DNA of 64,000 nucleotides from Romanomermis culicivorax (GCA_963922205.1 CAWUHX010000074.1:1116001-1180000), one strand, 5' to 3'; positions 1-16,193 are shown, numbered from the stretch's first letter. Numbers and translations: made by a program. Notes: a model not told the origin generated them from the letters alone.

Positions 1-1649
1 ACACAATAAGTTGTTGTTGCTGATGTCAGTGGTTTTGATTGGTAAGATCGGCACCACGTGCAACTACCTAGAGAGAGAAGAGAAAGAAGAAGAAGGCCGT
101 ACAGTAGGTGAAAAAATAATAAGAATGACCTACTGAAGGGTTGCCAACTATGAGGTATGTGTGACTGGTTGAAGAAAAAAATTTTTTTTTTTGAATAGAA
201 ATGAAGTGAGAATGTTTTATTCAGTAGGAAGGAAAAAGGATAAAAATTTAATTTGCTTGTTTAGAGAGGAGAGAAAAGAGGTTGTTAGTTTTTATTTGAT
301 TTGATTTTTGAGATAAGAAAATTTATTGGGTGAAAAAGTTATTATAATTGGGTCACACGTTATGCATAGAAGACTGAAAAAATAAAAAAGTGAAGTAAAT
401 AAAATAAAATTTGAGATAAGCAATGTGATCTGCTAAGTACGGTGTTATATGTGTCAACAGTATAATATTTGGCTTGTTTGGCTGGAAAATGAGCAACTTG
501 GCTAGTGCTCAGTGAAGATAAGAAAAAAATTTTTGAAAAAGTGTGTTGACACACATACCGGACACAGATAACAAATCACGACCACACTTGACGTCCAGAA
601 TCAAGAGTGGAAGGACTACTGTATCTCGTGATCAGAGATCCAGAAACCTTTAGGGGCTGTAGAACCTCATGGGCTGTGATATTCAAGTACCCATACCCAG
701 GTATACCATACCCAGGTATATTCTTAATTTTTATCCAAGAGTAGGAATATTTAATTACTTAGAAAACAAATTTGTAGGCAAGTATTGCTTTTGATAGTAT
801 TATTAGCATATTTGTCAGGCAGATGTAGTATGGAATGAAGCTGATTTTTGGTTTGACAAAAAAGGAGGTTGCAACAGTTGTATGACATCTTGGCAATGAA
901 CAGAGTGATATTTCAGAGAGGCTAAACTGGGTTACTTGCCATGCCTGCAGTAAACCTTGAAGTCAGCATCGAGATTCCCACCCAAGTGTCCAATAACCTG
1001 ATCCTAGAATACCTTCCTTATGCTTACAAAAAAATATAAGTTACCATATGCCGAACTTATATTTGGACTTCCCATTGTATACCAAACCAAAAGAAGAGCA
1101 GATTCGAGCTGGCAATAAGTGATAAAATATGAAGAATAAAAAAACATCAATTCACGGAATATGAGTATACAAAAAAATGTGTTACGTAAATTTATCATCA
1201 ACTCATCTCTGTTCCATTGCTGGCTCAACCTGCACATTGATGCCAGAAGTAAAATGACCACCAATACAGTTTTCCTAACAGGTTGCCACTAAAAGACGAG
1301 CTCGAAAATTTGTGTGATTTTATGTGATGGTTTTTAGACGATTTTTCTCATTTGCTATTGTCACTTTTTCGTGTTCAAACTGTTCAGTTTATCAAGTGAA
1401 ATATCCATTGATGCAAAAATTTTGTTTAATGTTCACAATGTCCCAGATTATATTAACTGAAAAAATTGTGATAAATTTATACCCATACTTTTTTCTGTGC
1501 AGAGAATTCACTATGTTGTGAGTGGGACGATTGTTAAGCATTTGTATAAAAAATAAATTAAATTTTAAAATTTTTTAAAATTTTTAAATTTTCAAAATTT
1601 TAAAAATTAAATCTAATGCTTTTAATCCTTATTTTTCCTCCATTTTCAG
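1..1649. other. AT-rich DNA with no recognisable gene
   Basis: Only short, unconvincing reading frames are present and I recognise no family. A short inverted pair (TGTGTCAACA near 449, TGTTGACACA near 543) brackets about 110 bp and could be a small foldback element. A short direct repeat of CCATACCCAGGTATA lies near 691-720. Nothing else stands out. Confidence 0.5.
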
Positions 1650-3377
1650 AAATGATGATGTAAAAGTTAGCGACTTTCAACATAGGACTATTGCTTCATT
1701 TTTCCGTTATAAGTTTTAGTGATCATATCATTTTTTCGACTTTAAAGTCGATTAAACCATCTACTTCTACTGGTCCAGATGGTTTATGCGCTTACTGCTT
1801 ATAAAAGTTAGCACTGCATTTATGCAAACTGCTTGCCCGTATACATGAAGTGTCTTTTCGAACTGGATCCATTTCAGAATTATGGAATTCTGCTCTGGTT
1901 ATTCCTATTTAAAATAAAACGTGATCCTTCCAAAATTAGTAATTATAGACCAATTTCTTTATGTTGCATTCCTTGTAAGATCATGGAAAGGATAATAAAC
2001 AATAAACTTTTGCTTTATTTTAACCATAACAAACTTTTATCTGAAAAACAATTTGGGTTTATGAAGTTTAACTCTTGTGAAACTCAGCTGCTTCAGTATA
2101 AAATTATTTGGTTACTAGATAAGGGACAATCTATTGATGTTGTATATATTGACTTTAGCAAAGCCTTTGATACTGTTTCCCACGCTAAATTAATGCATAA
2201 ACTTAGGAAATATGGAATTACTGGTTCACTTCATAAATATATATTTGCGTTTCTTTCGAACAGAAAACATTAAGTACGAATAAATAACACACTCTTCACC
2301 TTGATGCCCGTTTCTAGTGGAGTTCCACAAGGTAGTATTCTTGGACCAACCTTATTCCTATTATTTATAAACGATCTATGCCATCGTATTGAAAATTCTA
2401 TCTCTCTTTTTGCGGACGATGTAAAACTCTTTAGTCTCTCTTCAAACTCTAAAAGTTTACAAGACTTAGACAAAATTTCAGTTTGGTCTCAATCCTGGTA
2501 GCTGGGTCTCAGCAGAAATATGTTGTGTCTTGTATTTGAGAAATCATAATCCTAATAATAATTATATTTTACAAGACCAAAACTTACCTGTCAATGTAAC
2601 TTACGTTAGAAATCTTTGAGTGTTAATTTCAAGAAATTTACAGTTCAAAGATCACTATAATGACATATCTGGAAAAGCACACTCTAGAGCTAATCTAATC
2701 CTCAAATCTTTTTTCTCTAGGGATAAATATATCCATTCTCGAGCATTTAATACCTACGTTGGACCAATTCTTGAATACTGTTCTACATTCGGGAATCCAT
2801 TTCATGCTTGTGATATAGATACTCTTGGAAACGTTTAAAGAAGATTTACCCGTAAAATTTTTGGTTTCAATAGTGGCTTATCTTTTGACCAGCGTCTCTC
2901 TCAACTTAATCTTCAGCATCTCGAATTACGCCACTTAAATTTTTCTCTATGTATGATGTTCCAGATAATTAAAGGGACCTCTAGTTTAAACATAGCAAAC
3001 TTTTTCACACTGAATAAAAACAATACTCGGAAAATCAATGAATATAAATTAATTATAGACCCATATAGATTAAACGTTACCAGGTTTGACTTCTCAAATC
3101 GCTATATCAAATTATGGAATAGTTTGCCGCAAGACTTAGTATCATCACCTAATTTGCACATCTTTCAATCCAAATCGCGAAAATAAACTTCCATAAGTAT
3201 TTAGGGGGTGCACGTTAAATGGTGTCACCTTGTGACTCATGCGCCCTTTTGTTCATCGGCCTTTATACTCTTATTTATGTTCACAAATTGATGATTCTTG
3301 TTTGTATTGCGTTTTGTTCTAATACCTATTTTGCTTTTCTTTTTTTCCAGTGACAATAAAATTATTTGATTGATTGA
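1650..3377 (+). mobile_element. Degenerate non-LTR retrotransposon (CR1/Jockey-type LINE), 3' part
   Basis: This is the reverse-transcriptase half of a LINE, now dead. The order is standard: a STGPDGL-like segment near 1770; fingers and palm with NYRPISL and VYIDFSKAFDTVSH (1833-2273); SGVPQGSILGP and the catalytic box FADDVKL (2301-2501); then a thumb/C-terminal part ending in IKLWNSLPQDLV (to 3186). These pieces sit in different frames with several in-frame stops, for example TAA where the family has Gln at 2836. There is no endonuclease domain, so the copy is 5'-truncated. The 3' end runs through AATAAAATTATT into GATTGATTGA, a short tandem tail of the kind many CR1-like elements have. Clade assignment within CR1/Jockey is uncertain. 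Confidence 0.85.
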
Positions 3378-3687
3378 AATATAAAATGAAGTTGTGTCTT
3401 CTAGATTAAGTAAACTTGATCAGAGCATCAGATTGAGTCGTGGATTCAAACCCTAGATTGGTAGGTTTTGGCAGTCAAAATGTTTAAATGATGCAATGAA
3501 GAACCTTGGACCTGCAACATTACACTCTCCACAAGCTAGTCAGTCTCCTGAAATGTTTCCACATCTTCCTCTGCATTTTTGAATGTCGGCATAGCTACAG
3601 TAAGACACTCCACATGCCTCACACACTTCATCGCTTTCCCCGTTGATTGTTTCTCAGCATTTCATTTTGTATTTTACGATGTGTCGG
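3378..3687. other. Non-coding spacer
   Basis: This short stretch separates the LINE tail from the left arm of the large inverted repeat. I see no gene or family in it. Confidence 0.4.
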
Positions 3688-4235
3688 CGATTGATGAGTC
3701 ACAGGCAGGATTGGGATTCCAGAGTTCGTCCTTATTGTACGTGTTTCCCACACCCACGTTTACCCGATTAACTTAGCTAGTTATACTTAAACCCGACACT
3801 AAAATCCCACCAAAGGCTAATTTCCTTAATTGTCTCCTTTATTGCGTAAAACCGGAAAGGAGAGAATTTTCTACCTTTTATATTACGCAATAAAACAAAA
3901 CGAAAAACTTACGTACAAAACGAAAGCGGGCGAGAAAAATAAAAATGATCAACTCCCACGCACTGGGGCAATAGAAGAAAGGAATGTGTGGTGGGAGGCA
4001 ATGAATGGCGAAGAAATACCAGTGGCCGATGGGGCGCACAACGAGTACACAAAGTATATAACAATAATGTGAACAATAATAATAATGAGAGAGACCAGCA
4101 CACGCCTACCGACGTGCGCTACAGTAAGACGGCTGCTGATGGTCCGTGTTGCTCGCTCCACTTACCACCTGTGGGCCTCATACGCGCTTTGACAAAATAG
4201 CAAAAATCGGCGGAAAACACACTACAACATTCACA
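3688..4235. repeat. Left arm of a ~545-bp inverted repeat
   Basis: This stretch is matched in reverse complement by 7156-7703. Shared blocks include GATGAGTCACAGGCAGGATT at the outer edge, the ACCGGAAAGGAGAGAATTTT region, the ATGGGGCGCACAACG region, and GGCGGAAAACACACTACAAC at the inner edge. Differences are scattered substitutions and small indels. The open frames inside it are mirrored in the other arm and look incidental. It could be one terminal inverted repeat of a large DNA transposon, or one of two copies inserted in opposite orientation. Confidence 0.75.
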
Positions 4236-7155
4236 AATGTATCTCCTTTATGATAAATTGGTGACTTCCTGTGTGTTGCTCCATCTACTATACAACAATG
4301 CGTCATGGAAACTATATCCTGGATATAAATGAAAGTTTCTAAACATTCCTCATATTTCATCAAAATACTGCTTTTTAAGACATTTGCAATATTTGAAATT
4401 CAATGAATCAGCTCCTATAACTATTCTAAGTTTTTTTAGAAATCTGGCACCATTATTCATCATTCACCCATTTCGTTTACTAAATAATATGAATTTTCAT
4501 TTGATATTGAAAAAGTTTTGCAAAGTTTTAAAATTGGAAAGAAATTAAATTTTAAAATTTAAAAAATTAAAAATGACATTTAAAATACCAATATATTAGT
4601 ATTGTAGTTAAAATAATTGTTGAAATTAAAAAGCCGAAGTTGTTCGCATTCCATTCATATTTCCAAATCTTCTAGTCCAGATGCTATCACATATTTTTTG
4701 GTTTATTAAAAACGTTATTCTGAATAAAATAAACTCAGTAAACTGAACAAACTTAAATGTCCAAAATTTTGATGTTGCTTCTGGAAACTAAAAATATAAC
4801 AGAAAACAGGGCATTCTCCTCAAGTTTATCACATTTGGTGGCGTTTTCTCCAAAAAATTCAATTCATCAAAAATTAAATGGTTTCATGAAATAGGGGTAG
4901 AACAGCTATAGCTAAACTTAAATTCAAGAAAATTATCAAAATCAATAACAACATCCAGGGAATGATTTTACAGAGAAGTCATAGATCCATCAGGTTGGGA
5001 AGGTTTATCAAAAGTTAGTGAGGTTTAGTGGTCAAAGTTGATTAATGCCTGTTTTAAATGTTTTTTAATGCTTAAAACTGCACCTTTTCTATTTCCAACC
5101 CCAAAAAGTCTTCCCCGAAATGGGAAAAAGATTCCTAGTTTTTCCTCCAAAAATCACAATTTGAGGAAAATTTTGGATCTTTTTTCCTGCCCAATAGAGG
5201 CCATATTCCGTAGACTGCCGTCTGCCTGAATTTTTCGGCTACCTACCTCACAATCCTCATTCAGCACACCATTGCCAAGGTGCTAAATGGGCTGAATAGA
5301 CCCTGGCAAGCAGCGTTTCTAGCTTGCCTACACAATTTATCTACCCTGGAAGAATGAAAGACTGTGTCTGCCTGGGCCAGCCACCAGAAATTCAATTTTT
5401 GATTACATCCAGAATCAAACCTGTTACTTGAGACTACAGTATGTTTTCTATAAAATGCTTCCAAATAGAAAAGTGACACAAATCAGTACTGTGGTCAAAA
5501 TCATTTACATAGAGCTCTTACTGTAAAATTTTTCATTCGAAAAATTGTTAAACATTAGGTCAGTATGCTCACAACTTTTCAGTCCTATATGACATGCTGT
5601 TTATTAGAAAATCGTGCAAATCCGAAATACCACTTGCTTTCCACTTTCCAAGAAAAACAGACTATAGTAGTCAGAGATAATAACCACTAAGCCAAGTTGG
5701 ACCAGAAAAACTTTTCATACAAGAAATTTAAATGAATATTAATTTTGCATAACACAAATGTTTTGTGAATGAATATCGAAAGTAAGAACAAGCACTAAAA
5801 ATTGCATTTTCAACAAAAAACTCATTTCATAACACTAACAATTTTTTTGTTTTAAAAATATGTTTTAATTTTTTCCCTATATTATGAACCGATCTTATCT
5901 CTGATCCATTCAAACTTTTGTCGCACCATTATATTATAATGATGAATGATTCCATTTGGGGATTCTAACTGACAAGCAAATACCAATAATCCGCATTCTT
6001 CTCATGTATGGTCACAAGCAATAACTGGATCACTGATTCCTAGAAAAAAACACCTGCATTGTTAGGTCTGGAAAGAAAATAATAGTGCAACTTGATATAG
6101 TGAGTAGTAGGGCCATGAGCACATTGAGCCAGAAATCCTTATCATGCTGTCTCTGGTTCTTTTCTCTTGAAATTGATCCCGTTTTCAATATAACCAGGCG
6201 TTTTTCATTTGTTTCCATGGGTATTTTGAGCCTTAGGCCAGATGGATAGTTGAGACTGTTGAAGAGAGTACTAATCACAATTGATGGATTAGAATTATTG
6301 GTTATATTCTCTTTTCAACAGAAAGTGTTTGGTTGTATGTCTTCATTCGGAATTGAGCCCCTTGAGCCTAATACAAGGATAGTGAGATGATTGTTATCGT
6401 TTTCATATGCGTTTTATGAGTTCCTTGCATGCTTGTAGATATGTCTTTTCTAAAATTTCCAAGAAGATCCCAAAGGTATGATCAAACAGTCATACGTAAA
6501 CAGAAAATCTGTGCTTTTAATAGAACAGATAATATTTCTTTAAAGCACCTGCTATACATCGCCGTGCGGTACGTAAGTATAACAGCTACTTATCATATGC
6601 CACAGCACTGTAAGGCATGAAGTATAATACCTACTGTTCCATCCAGGCCTGAAATATATTGAATTATAAAAAAATGTTGAACATAAATGTCTATTCAATC
6701 TGTGTCATTGTTTGAGTTGTGTGTAGTGAAAAATTAATCTATACGTGCTGATTGATAAAACTTCTTGGATTCTAAATTCGTATAATATTTCAATTTTTCA
6801 GCATAAAATAATATTAATCCATTTGCCAAGCAATGTAGATATTCTAAAAAATATTATTAATCCATTGTCCATTCAAAGTACTTTGTCCCAATAATAAAAG
6901 TTGACCGTATTCATGAAGACAACCTTCAGCTAGGTCTACCTGCTGGTAGATTTAATATTACTTGCAGGAAGAATTTCATTTCTGCTTACGTTTAGAGCTA
7001 CAAGCAGGTAGAATTTGGTGTGTGAACGAAAAACTTAGCTGATGATAGATTTTAATTGCAGATAGTCATCTACCGACATCGCTATTCATAAGAACCGCAA
7101 TTTCTACTTCAAGGGTAGCATCTACCTGCTTTTATGAGTACGGCTAATTATGTTA
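4236..7155. other. Interior between the inverted arms, no gene seen
   Basis: The 2.9 kb between the arms has no long open frame and no transposase-like motif. A probable foldback MITE lies at about 6898-7147: its ends resemble each other in reverse complement (CCGTATTCATGA versus TTTTATGAGTACGG) and CTACCTGC blocks are mirrored inside. Near 5440-5490 is a copy of a dispersed repeat (TTTGGAAGCATTTTAT on the minus strand) also found three times at 62.4-62.9 kb. Confidence 0.45.
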
Positions 7156-7703
7156 ATGTTGTAGTGTGTTTTCCGCCAATTTTCGTTATTGTTGTCAAAG
7201 CGCATATGAGGCCCGCAGGTAGCAAGTGGAGCGAGCAACGCGAACAATTAGCAGCCGTCTTACTGTAGGGCACGTCCGTACACATGTGCTGGTCTCTCTC
7301 TTATTATTATTATGGTTCACTTTTTGTTATATACTTGGTATATTCGTTGTGCGCCCCATTGGCCACTGCTATTTCTCCGCCATTCATTGCCTCCCATCAC
7401 GCATCCTTTTCCTTCTATTACCCAGTGCATGGGAGTTGATTATTTTTTACTTTTCTCGCCCGCTTTCATTTTATACGTAAGTTTTCATTTGTTTTATTGT
7501 GTAATATAAAAGGTAGGAAAATTCTCTCCTTCCGGTTTTACACAATAAGGGAGACAATTAAGGAAAGATACTTTTCCTTAATTGGTGGGTCATTAGTGTC
7601 GGGTTTAAGTATAACCAATTAAGTTAGTCTGGTAAATGTGGGTGTGGGAAACACGTACATTAAGGACAAACCCTGAAATCCCAATCCTGCCTGTGACTCA
7701 TCA
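7156..7703. repeat. Right arm of the ~545-bp inverted repeat
   Basis: This is the reverse-complement partner of 3688-4235. If the arms are transposon termini, the element would be about 4.0 kb. I could not find a convincing target-site duplication outside the arms. Confidence 0.75.
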
Positions 7704-9140
7704 GCCGCTAGCCCACCTACAAATACAACATTAAAGGAACTATAGAAACATTATCGACTCGATCAAGATATATTAAAGCATTGCTGCTGCATGTCGTCAT
7801 ATGAAAAATTTTAACATTGTCAAAACAGCCATCAGACGCCGTATGGTGTGAAGTATAACAGCCACTCATTAGGCGCCGGTTGGCGCCGTGCGCACGGCAG
7901 CGAAGTATAGCAGGCCCTTAAGGCCCTGTCATACTTCACTGCATGGTACCGCGCGGTAGCTCGCAGCGAAGTACGACAGTTCCTTCAGAGTGAAACATGA
8001 AAAGTCAAAATGTACACAACTAACATACCCCATATGATTTATACATTGGCTAGTTGTAAGAACAAAGACTGTTTTTTGTTCATTTCTAGCCTGATCATAA
8101 ACATCCAATAGAGAGTAGGAACAAGAACACCTCCTGGCAGAAGCCTAAGAAATCTACATATTTCTGAATCTACTTCAACTGCTTGATATCAATCTTGGGC
8201 TGAGAAAAGCTGTGATCCATTTTCGGCATATAAAGCATACTCTAAAATCATTCAATTTTTCCAATAATAAATCATGAGGAATGTGCTGACATCAGTATAT
8301 ATAAAATTTAATGGTATATTTTCATCGAGTAAATGAGCCAAAATATTTCTGCAGTGAAATAGTTGTAGAGAACGTGATTATTTTACCTAAAAAATATTGT
8401 TTACTGGACAAGAGGTTCAATATTTCAAGATAATGCATGATGTTTTGATTCAAAATTTTTTCATCATCCTGTAGCAGGTGACACAACATGGTGAAACGCA
8501 ATTGCAGTTACTGCTGTTCTGGTTGTGGTTGCAAGTACAGCTACTCTTGGAATTGCTCTTTTTCAAAGTTCATACTGTTTGCAAAATAATGAAGAGAGAG
8601 AAACAATTTAGTGACCAATATTTTAGGAATTCTTAATTATAATGAATAGAGGACAGATAAAACTCGAATAGGTTATGTAACTTGATAGGACGTTGGTGAT
8701 TTCCATAAGTGTACGTTGGTAGATTATGAATGTAATTTATATATCCATGTCTGGTTTTCAATACAATGAATGTAATTTGAATTGTCAATGTCTGATTTCA
8801 ATTTTATAAACAACAATATTAAAATTGTTTATGTTTTGTGAAATCTGTTTCCATTGTTTTACTGTTTGTTGAATCATGAGTAAATCCTGCCTGCTGGGTA
8901 TGGTAAGTCTAATGCTCTCAAAAATTTTTGAAAAGATCAATACTGTTCTGGTGATATGATACCATCTGGTACCTCAGCTGTTGACCACTCAGTCTTCAAT
9001 AATTTTAGAAAAATTCATTTCAATAGTTTTATGGTTTGCTGGATGGTCAGTGTGTTCTGCCTGCATGCTGGTGTCACGTTAAGTGGAAAATTGGCCATGT
9101 CACGTCAGGTGGAAAACGTTGTTTCCCAGTCACATTGATG
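7704..9140. other. Intergenic DNA, no gene
   Basis: There are no supported genes. Around 7845-7975 is a cluster of imperfect palindromes containing GCAGCGAAGTATAGCAGGCC and its near mirror, AGGCCCTGTCATACTTCACTGC (split by one base). The motif GAAGTATAACAG recurs nearby and also near 6575-6625. Confidence 0.4.
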
Positions 9141-10010
9141 GTAAACCATATCAGTTTGACCCTATCACAGTGAGTAATAGGCTGTGACTTCTAACAGACA
9201 GGCTTTTTCCTGCTTGTTAGGGACCTAACCCAGCTAGTACTGGCTATAGGAAGACCCATAGAGTACTCTGGAGCTGTCCTGGGGTCCTGCTGTAGAGTAA
9301 TGGACAACGCTGCCAAGTTAGGAGTGACAATCACCAGGTCCTGCTCAGTGAGAGTGGGGACAAGGTCACCCGTAAAATGACCTGAATTGTGGTACCCGAT
9401 TATTAACCAGACAGTCCCTTTTTAGCCCAAACCCGAGAGGTAAGAGTCCTACCTATCTGGGGAAACCCAGGGAAACGGACTTAAGAAGGGTTCCCCAAAA
9501 ATATCCCACAATACCTCACCTAGTCCTGTTCTTCAAAAGGGATTTGGCCAAAGGGCGACAGGTCCCTGGTGATTTCAGTTTTTGGTCAGTGAATGGGGAG
9601 GCGATCCACTTGATTCTTTGACAGCGGGTACGGGAGGTCAGGAGGCGACTTTCTTCTGCGTTCAGTCAACAGGGTGCAGACGGTAACCTGGCATGGTGCG
9701 GGCAATGAGTAATGTATGTGAGTTGAGGCGGCGAATGCAGTAGACAATAGGAGTTATGCAAAGTTATTGAAATAAGAAGGGCGGCCGATGCAGTAGAATA
9801 TAATAAAAATAATATGTAAATTTGGAGGCTGCGGATGTGAAGCTAAGACAACCAGACGAAAAATGGGTGAACCCAAAGTGAGCGAAAATTAAAGAAGCAT
9901 GTCCTTTTAAGGACATGTTTATCCTTTTAATGTCATAGTTTTAAATTTAATATCATAGTTCCCAAACATTCCTTTTAAGGACATGTTTGGCTACGGCACT
10001 GGCTTGGGCC
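9141..10010. other. GC-richer non-coding block, possibly a retroelement relic
   Basis: Composition shifts sharply from the AT-rich surroundings to a G-rich plus strand with several GGGG and CCCAG blocks, yet there is no long open frame. It has the look of the untranslated part of an old retroelement, but I recognise no motif that would place it. Near 9897-9922 a hairpin (CATGTCCTT, loop TT, AAGGACATG) is followed by a partial second copy at about 9970. Confidence 0.3.
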
Positions 10011-10499
10011 GAGTTTTTGGCGTCCAAGCTAACTTCTGCAGCTAGACGCGATGCAGAAGATGCCTATGAGCACATAGACATTTTTTCGCTCACATGCATT
10101 TAGCACTGAGGCCGACTGCAGTGCCTATGCTAAGCATATGAGCATCTTTAGCTAAACTTCTAAGCTAGTCGTTTTTGCGTAACAAAAACGATGCTAATTT
10201 TCGTGGAATGCATCAAAAATAGCCATGTGCCCGTGAAGCACATTGTGACGGAAGTTTATTGCTTAAGGGTGTACTGTAGCCCGCATGCGTAAAAGTAGAT
10301 AAAACGAAACATAAAATGAACGAACAAATTTAAAAACGAACACAAAATGTATGTGCAGAAAATAATAAACAAAACGAATGGAAAACGAATGAGTTGTAGA
10401 CAAAACGTGACGAAAAACAAAATATCAGCATGATGTAGATCACGTGACCTTGGAAAAATTGAGCAGCACATGACACTGGGCTTCTAGAAAACTTAAAAA

Positions 10500-11135
10500 G
10501 TTGCACAAAACCTTAAAAGTTTTTTATAAAAAATGTAAAAAACGAGTAAACTCATAAACTATTGCATTCCAATGGCTCGAATGTAATGGATTTATGTGCA
10601 ATAACGTAAAATTTTCTGTAAAAACGAGTAAACCCAAAAACCATCAAGTTCCAAAGGGTCGGGGGTCTTGAGGTTTTACGGTCCAACTGTTTTTTGCACT
10701 AAAATTGTACCAAAAAATTTTGGGACACGATTTTCACTTATTTGGGACACTTTTTTGTTGATTCCCTATGCTCAAGCGTTGTTTTAGGGACATACTTTTA
10801 ATTGTTTTTTATAACATGATTTCCACCTAATTGTGACACATTTTATACAAAATGCAGGAAAATCATGTATTGAAGCAATATAAAACATGTCCCAAAACCA
10901 ATGCTTAAGCATAGCAAATCAATAAGTTTGCGTCCCAAATAAGGGAAAATGATGTTCCGAACAAAAATCCCTGTAAAAATTTTGTAGAAAAACAAGTAGA
11001 GGTTTGGGGATCTCGAAGGTCTCAATGGTTAAACTGACAGAAAATGTAAAAGTTTTTGTAAAATTTTTGTCAAAAACGAGTAAACCTATAAAACTATTAC
11101 ATTCTGAAGGGTCTTAGTGTTTTACTGTTTTATGG
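10500..11135. repeat. Dispersed repeat block with imperfect inverted repeat
   Basis: Three degenerate copies of a unit like AAAACGAGTAAACYYATAAA followed by ATTACATTCCAAAGGGTC occur near 10540, 10623 and 11075. Between them, about 10720-10800 and 10880-10960 are imperfect reverse complements sharing TTATTTGGGAC and CTATGCTYAAGC, which suggests a foldback or MITE. No coding potential is visible. Confidence 0.45.
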
Positions 11136-11143
11136 CTTTACAC

Positions 11144-11320
11144 CAGGGTTTTTTTCCGCACTGGTCGTTCCGCATCTTGCGGAAATCGGCCTGAAAAATT
11201 TCCGCACCACCATTATAAACCACTAAAACATTAAAAAATTTCCGTTCTGTACGGAAAACTCTCAAAAAAATTTCTGCACGACCCCAAAAAAATCCGCACT
11301 GTGCGGAAAAAAAATCCCTG
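11144..11320. mobile_element. hAT-family MITE (177 bp) with 8-bp target duplication
   Basis: The element begins CAGGGTTTTTTTCCGCA and ends TGCGGAAAAAAAATCCCTG, so its termini are inverted repeats with the CAGGG start usual for hAT transposons. It is flanked on both sides by CTTTACAC (11136-11143 and 11321-11328), a perfect 8-bp duplication. It has no coding capacity and is therefore non-autonomous. Confidence 0.92.
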
Positions 11321-11989
11321 CTTTACACAATAAATTTTTACAAAAATTTTTTCAGGACACATTTTTCATTGTTTCACATGATTTTTTATTGTCCAAAAAC
11401 TAAAATTTTTGCTCTCAGAGACATTGTATCATCAATTTTAAGGTGTGATCCGGACCAAGGTGTACTTTCTACATTGAGGTGGGTTAGAGCTTTGGGCGTA
11501 CTTCCTACACCCCCTATATCACCCCACAGATTATTCAACTTTGGATCATATTACATTGTTGACTATACTTTCTACACCGACTGTATCATCCCACACAGTT
11601 AAGCCAGTATACTTTGCTGCCTACGTTTTGTACATGGGTATTTTTGTACATGGGTATACCAGCTTGTGTGTTTTGATTGCAGAGTATTATATTTTTGTTA
11701 GATAATAAACTATTATCTGAAGACTGGAAGATCTGTCTCATTTGAATATTTAATCTCTTGGAATACATTGCTAAAATTCAAGTTTGATTTTCGATTTTTT
11801 TCATATCTGAGATGCAAATTAACATTTGCCGAGTTGATGTAAGATCCATTTTTGGGGAAAAACCTTCAATGACAGATTTATGCAGCTTGTTTTCAAAATT
11901 TTTCCATTCAAGTTTGAACTGTAACTCTCCAAAATTATCATATTTTCAATGTGAGAGCATTATTGAAATTTGAGAATTTTTGAAACTAA

Positions 11990-13010
11990 TTGTTGGAATT
12001 TGGACCTTTAACAATTGAATATTTATAATTTACTTCGAAAATTTTCTAGAAATAAATATAGAGTTTTGTGTGAAAAATCTATATTTTGCACTAAGTTCGT
12101 GCTGAAAAAAAACTAAATTTTAGAATTTCTACTCCGAAAAATCAAATATTTAGAATTTCAAGATAAAGTTTTAGGACTTTGCGATTTAAATTTTAGAGTT
12201 TTGAATCAGAAAAACTGAATATTTAGAATTTACTTCGAAAATTTTCTGCAAAAGACTTATTATATTGTGTGGAAAATCCAAATTTTGTGCTAAATTCGTG
12301 CTGAAGATGTTGAAATTTGAGAATTTCTTAATTCAAATTTTAGAATTTCGACCCTGAGAAATTGAATATTTAGAATTCCTTTTAAAAATTTTCTTCAAAA
12401 AACTTAGAATTTTGCATGGAAAATCCATATTTTGCCCTAAATTCACTGAAAATATTCAGTTTAGAGAATGTTTGAAACTAATTTCAAGAATTTTGACCTT
12501 AAAAAATGGATTTTTTTGAAATTTGCTCGGAATTTTGTTCAAAAAATTTAGAATTTTCAGTGAAAATCCATATTTGGTGCCAAATCTGATCTGAAAGAGT
12601 TGTAATTTGAGAATTTTTGAAATTTAATTTTAGAATTTTGACCTCAGAAAACTGAATTTTTATAATTTACTTTAAAATTTACGAAAATTCTGAAATTTGT
12701 GAATTATTGAAACTAAAGGTTAGAACCTTAAAAGTTTGAAAATTGTGTAATTAGAATTTACTTTGAAAATTCTCTTGGAAAAATTTAGAGTTTGTGTGAA
12801 AAATCCGTATTTCGCATTAAATTCGTGCTCAATAGGCTGAAATTTAAATTTTTGAAAGTAAATTTAAGAATTTCGTTCGACCCCCAATTTTTTAATTTTT
12901 AGAATTTGCTTTAAAATTTTATGCAATAAATTTAAAATTTTGCTTGAAAAATCCATATTCCGCGCTAAATTCGTGCTCAAAATGTTAAAATTTCCGAATT
13001 TTTAAATCTG
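11990..13010. repeat. Degenerate tandem array, unit about 145 bp
   Basis: The block GAAAAATCCATATTTTGC followed by AAATTCGTGCT recurs near 12078, 12273, 12420, 12563, 12800 and 12944. Intervals of 143-147 bp are typical, and the larger ones fit insertions or a lost box. Each unit also contains TTTAGAATTTCGACC and ATTTACTTTGAAAATTTTC. It is an old, diverged AT-rich satellite about 0.6 kb upstream of the serpin gene. Confidence 0.75.
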
Positions 13011-13486
13011 ACCGACCAACTCATTTAGAATTTTTCACTGCAACATGGACACATTTCATCACAGATTTGTCAAAAGAAAAGCTTTTCATAAAAGACTTAA
13101 TGCACCTGGAACTTTAAAATTTAAGGCTCAATTTTTACACTTATGAAACATTTTCAAAATTTGATTTGGCAGACTATGAAGAAGGAAGATGCTACTACAA
13201 CTGGACGATCACTTCTGCAACTTTGGCATGATATGTTCCATGCACATCAATAATCATTTCGCTATCAAGGCAAAATTCATACATCAGATAATAATACTAT
13301 GTGCTCGAGCAAAATGATATGTTGTCAACATGCTATCAAAAACGTTCTTCACCATGCATACTGTTTTGTTTATTCAGTTGATATTCATGGTGGAGCACAA
13401 AAGAGTAAACGCATCACTCCCTTAAGTGACATTAGAAGGGTTAGCGCATTCCAACACATTGCTCGAGTGATATTGCTCTTTTCGTC

Positions 13487-16146
<2,660 letters not shown>

Positions 16147-16193
16147 AATAAGTCATATGCATTTCCTGTGTCTTTTATGTTTGGCATGCGTGA

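Noticed and set aside
3830-4200. Short frames repeated at 3.9-4.2 kb and 7.2-7.5 kb
   Set aside because: They lie in the inverted arms, are not kept in the same frame between arms and match no family.
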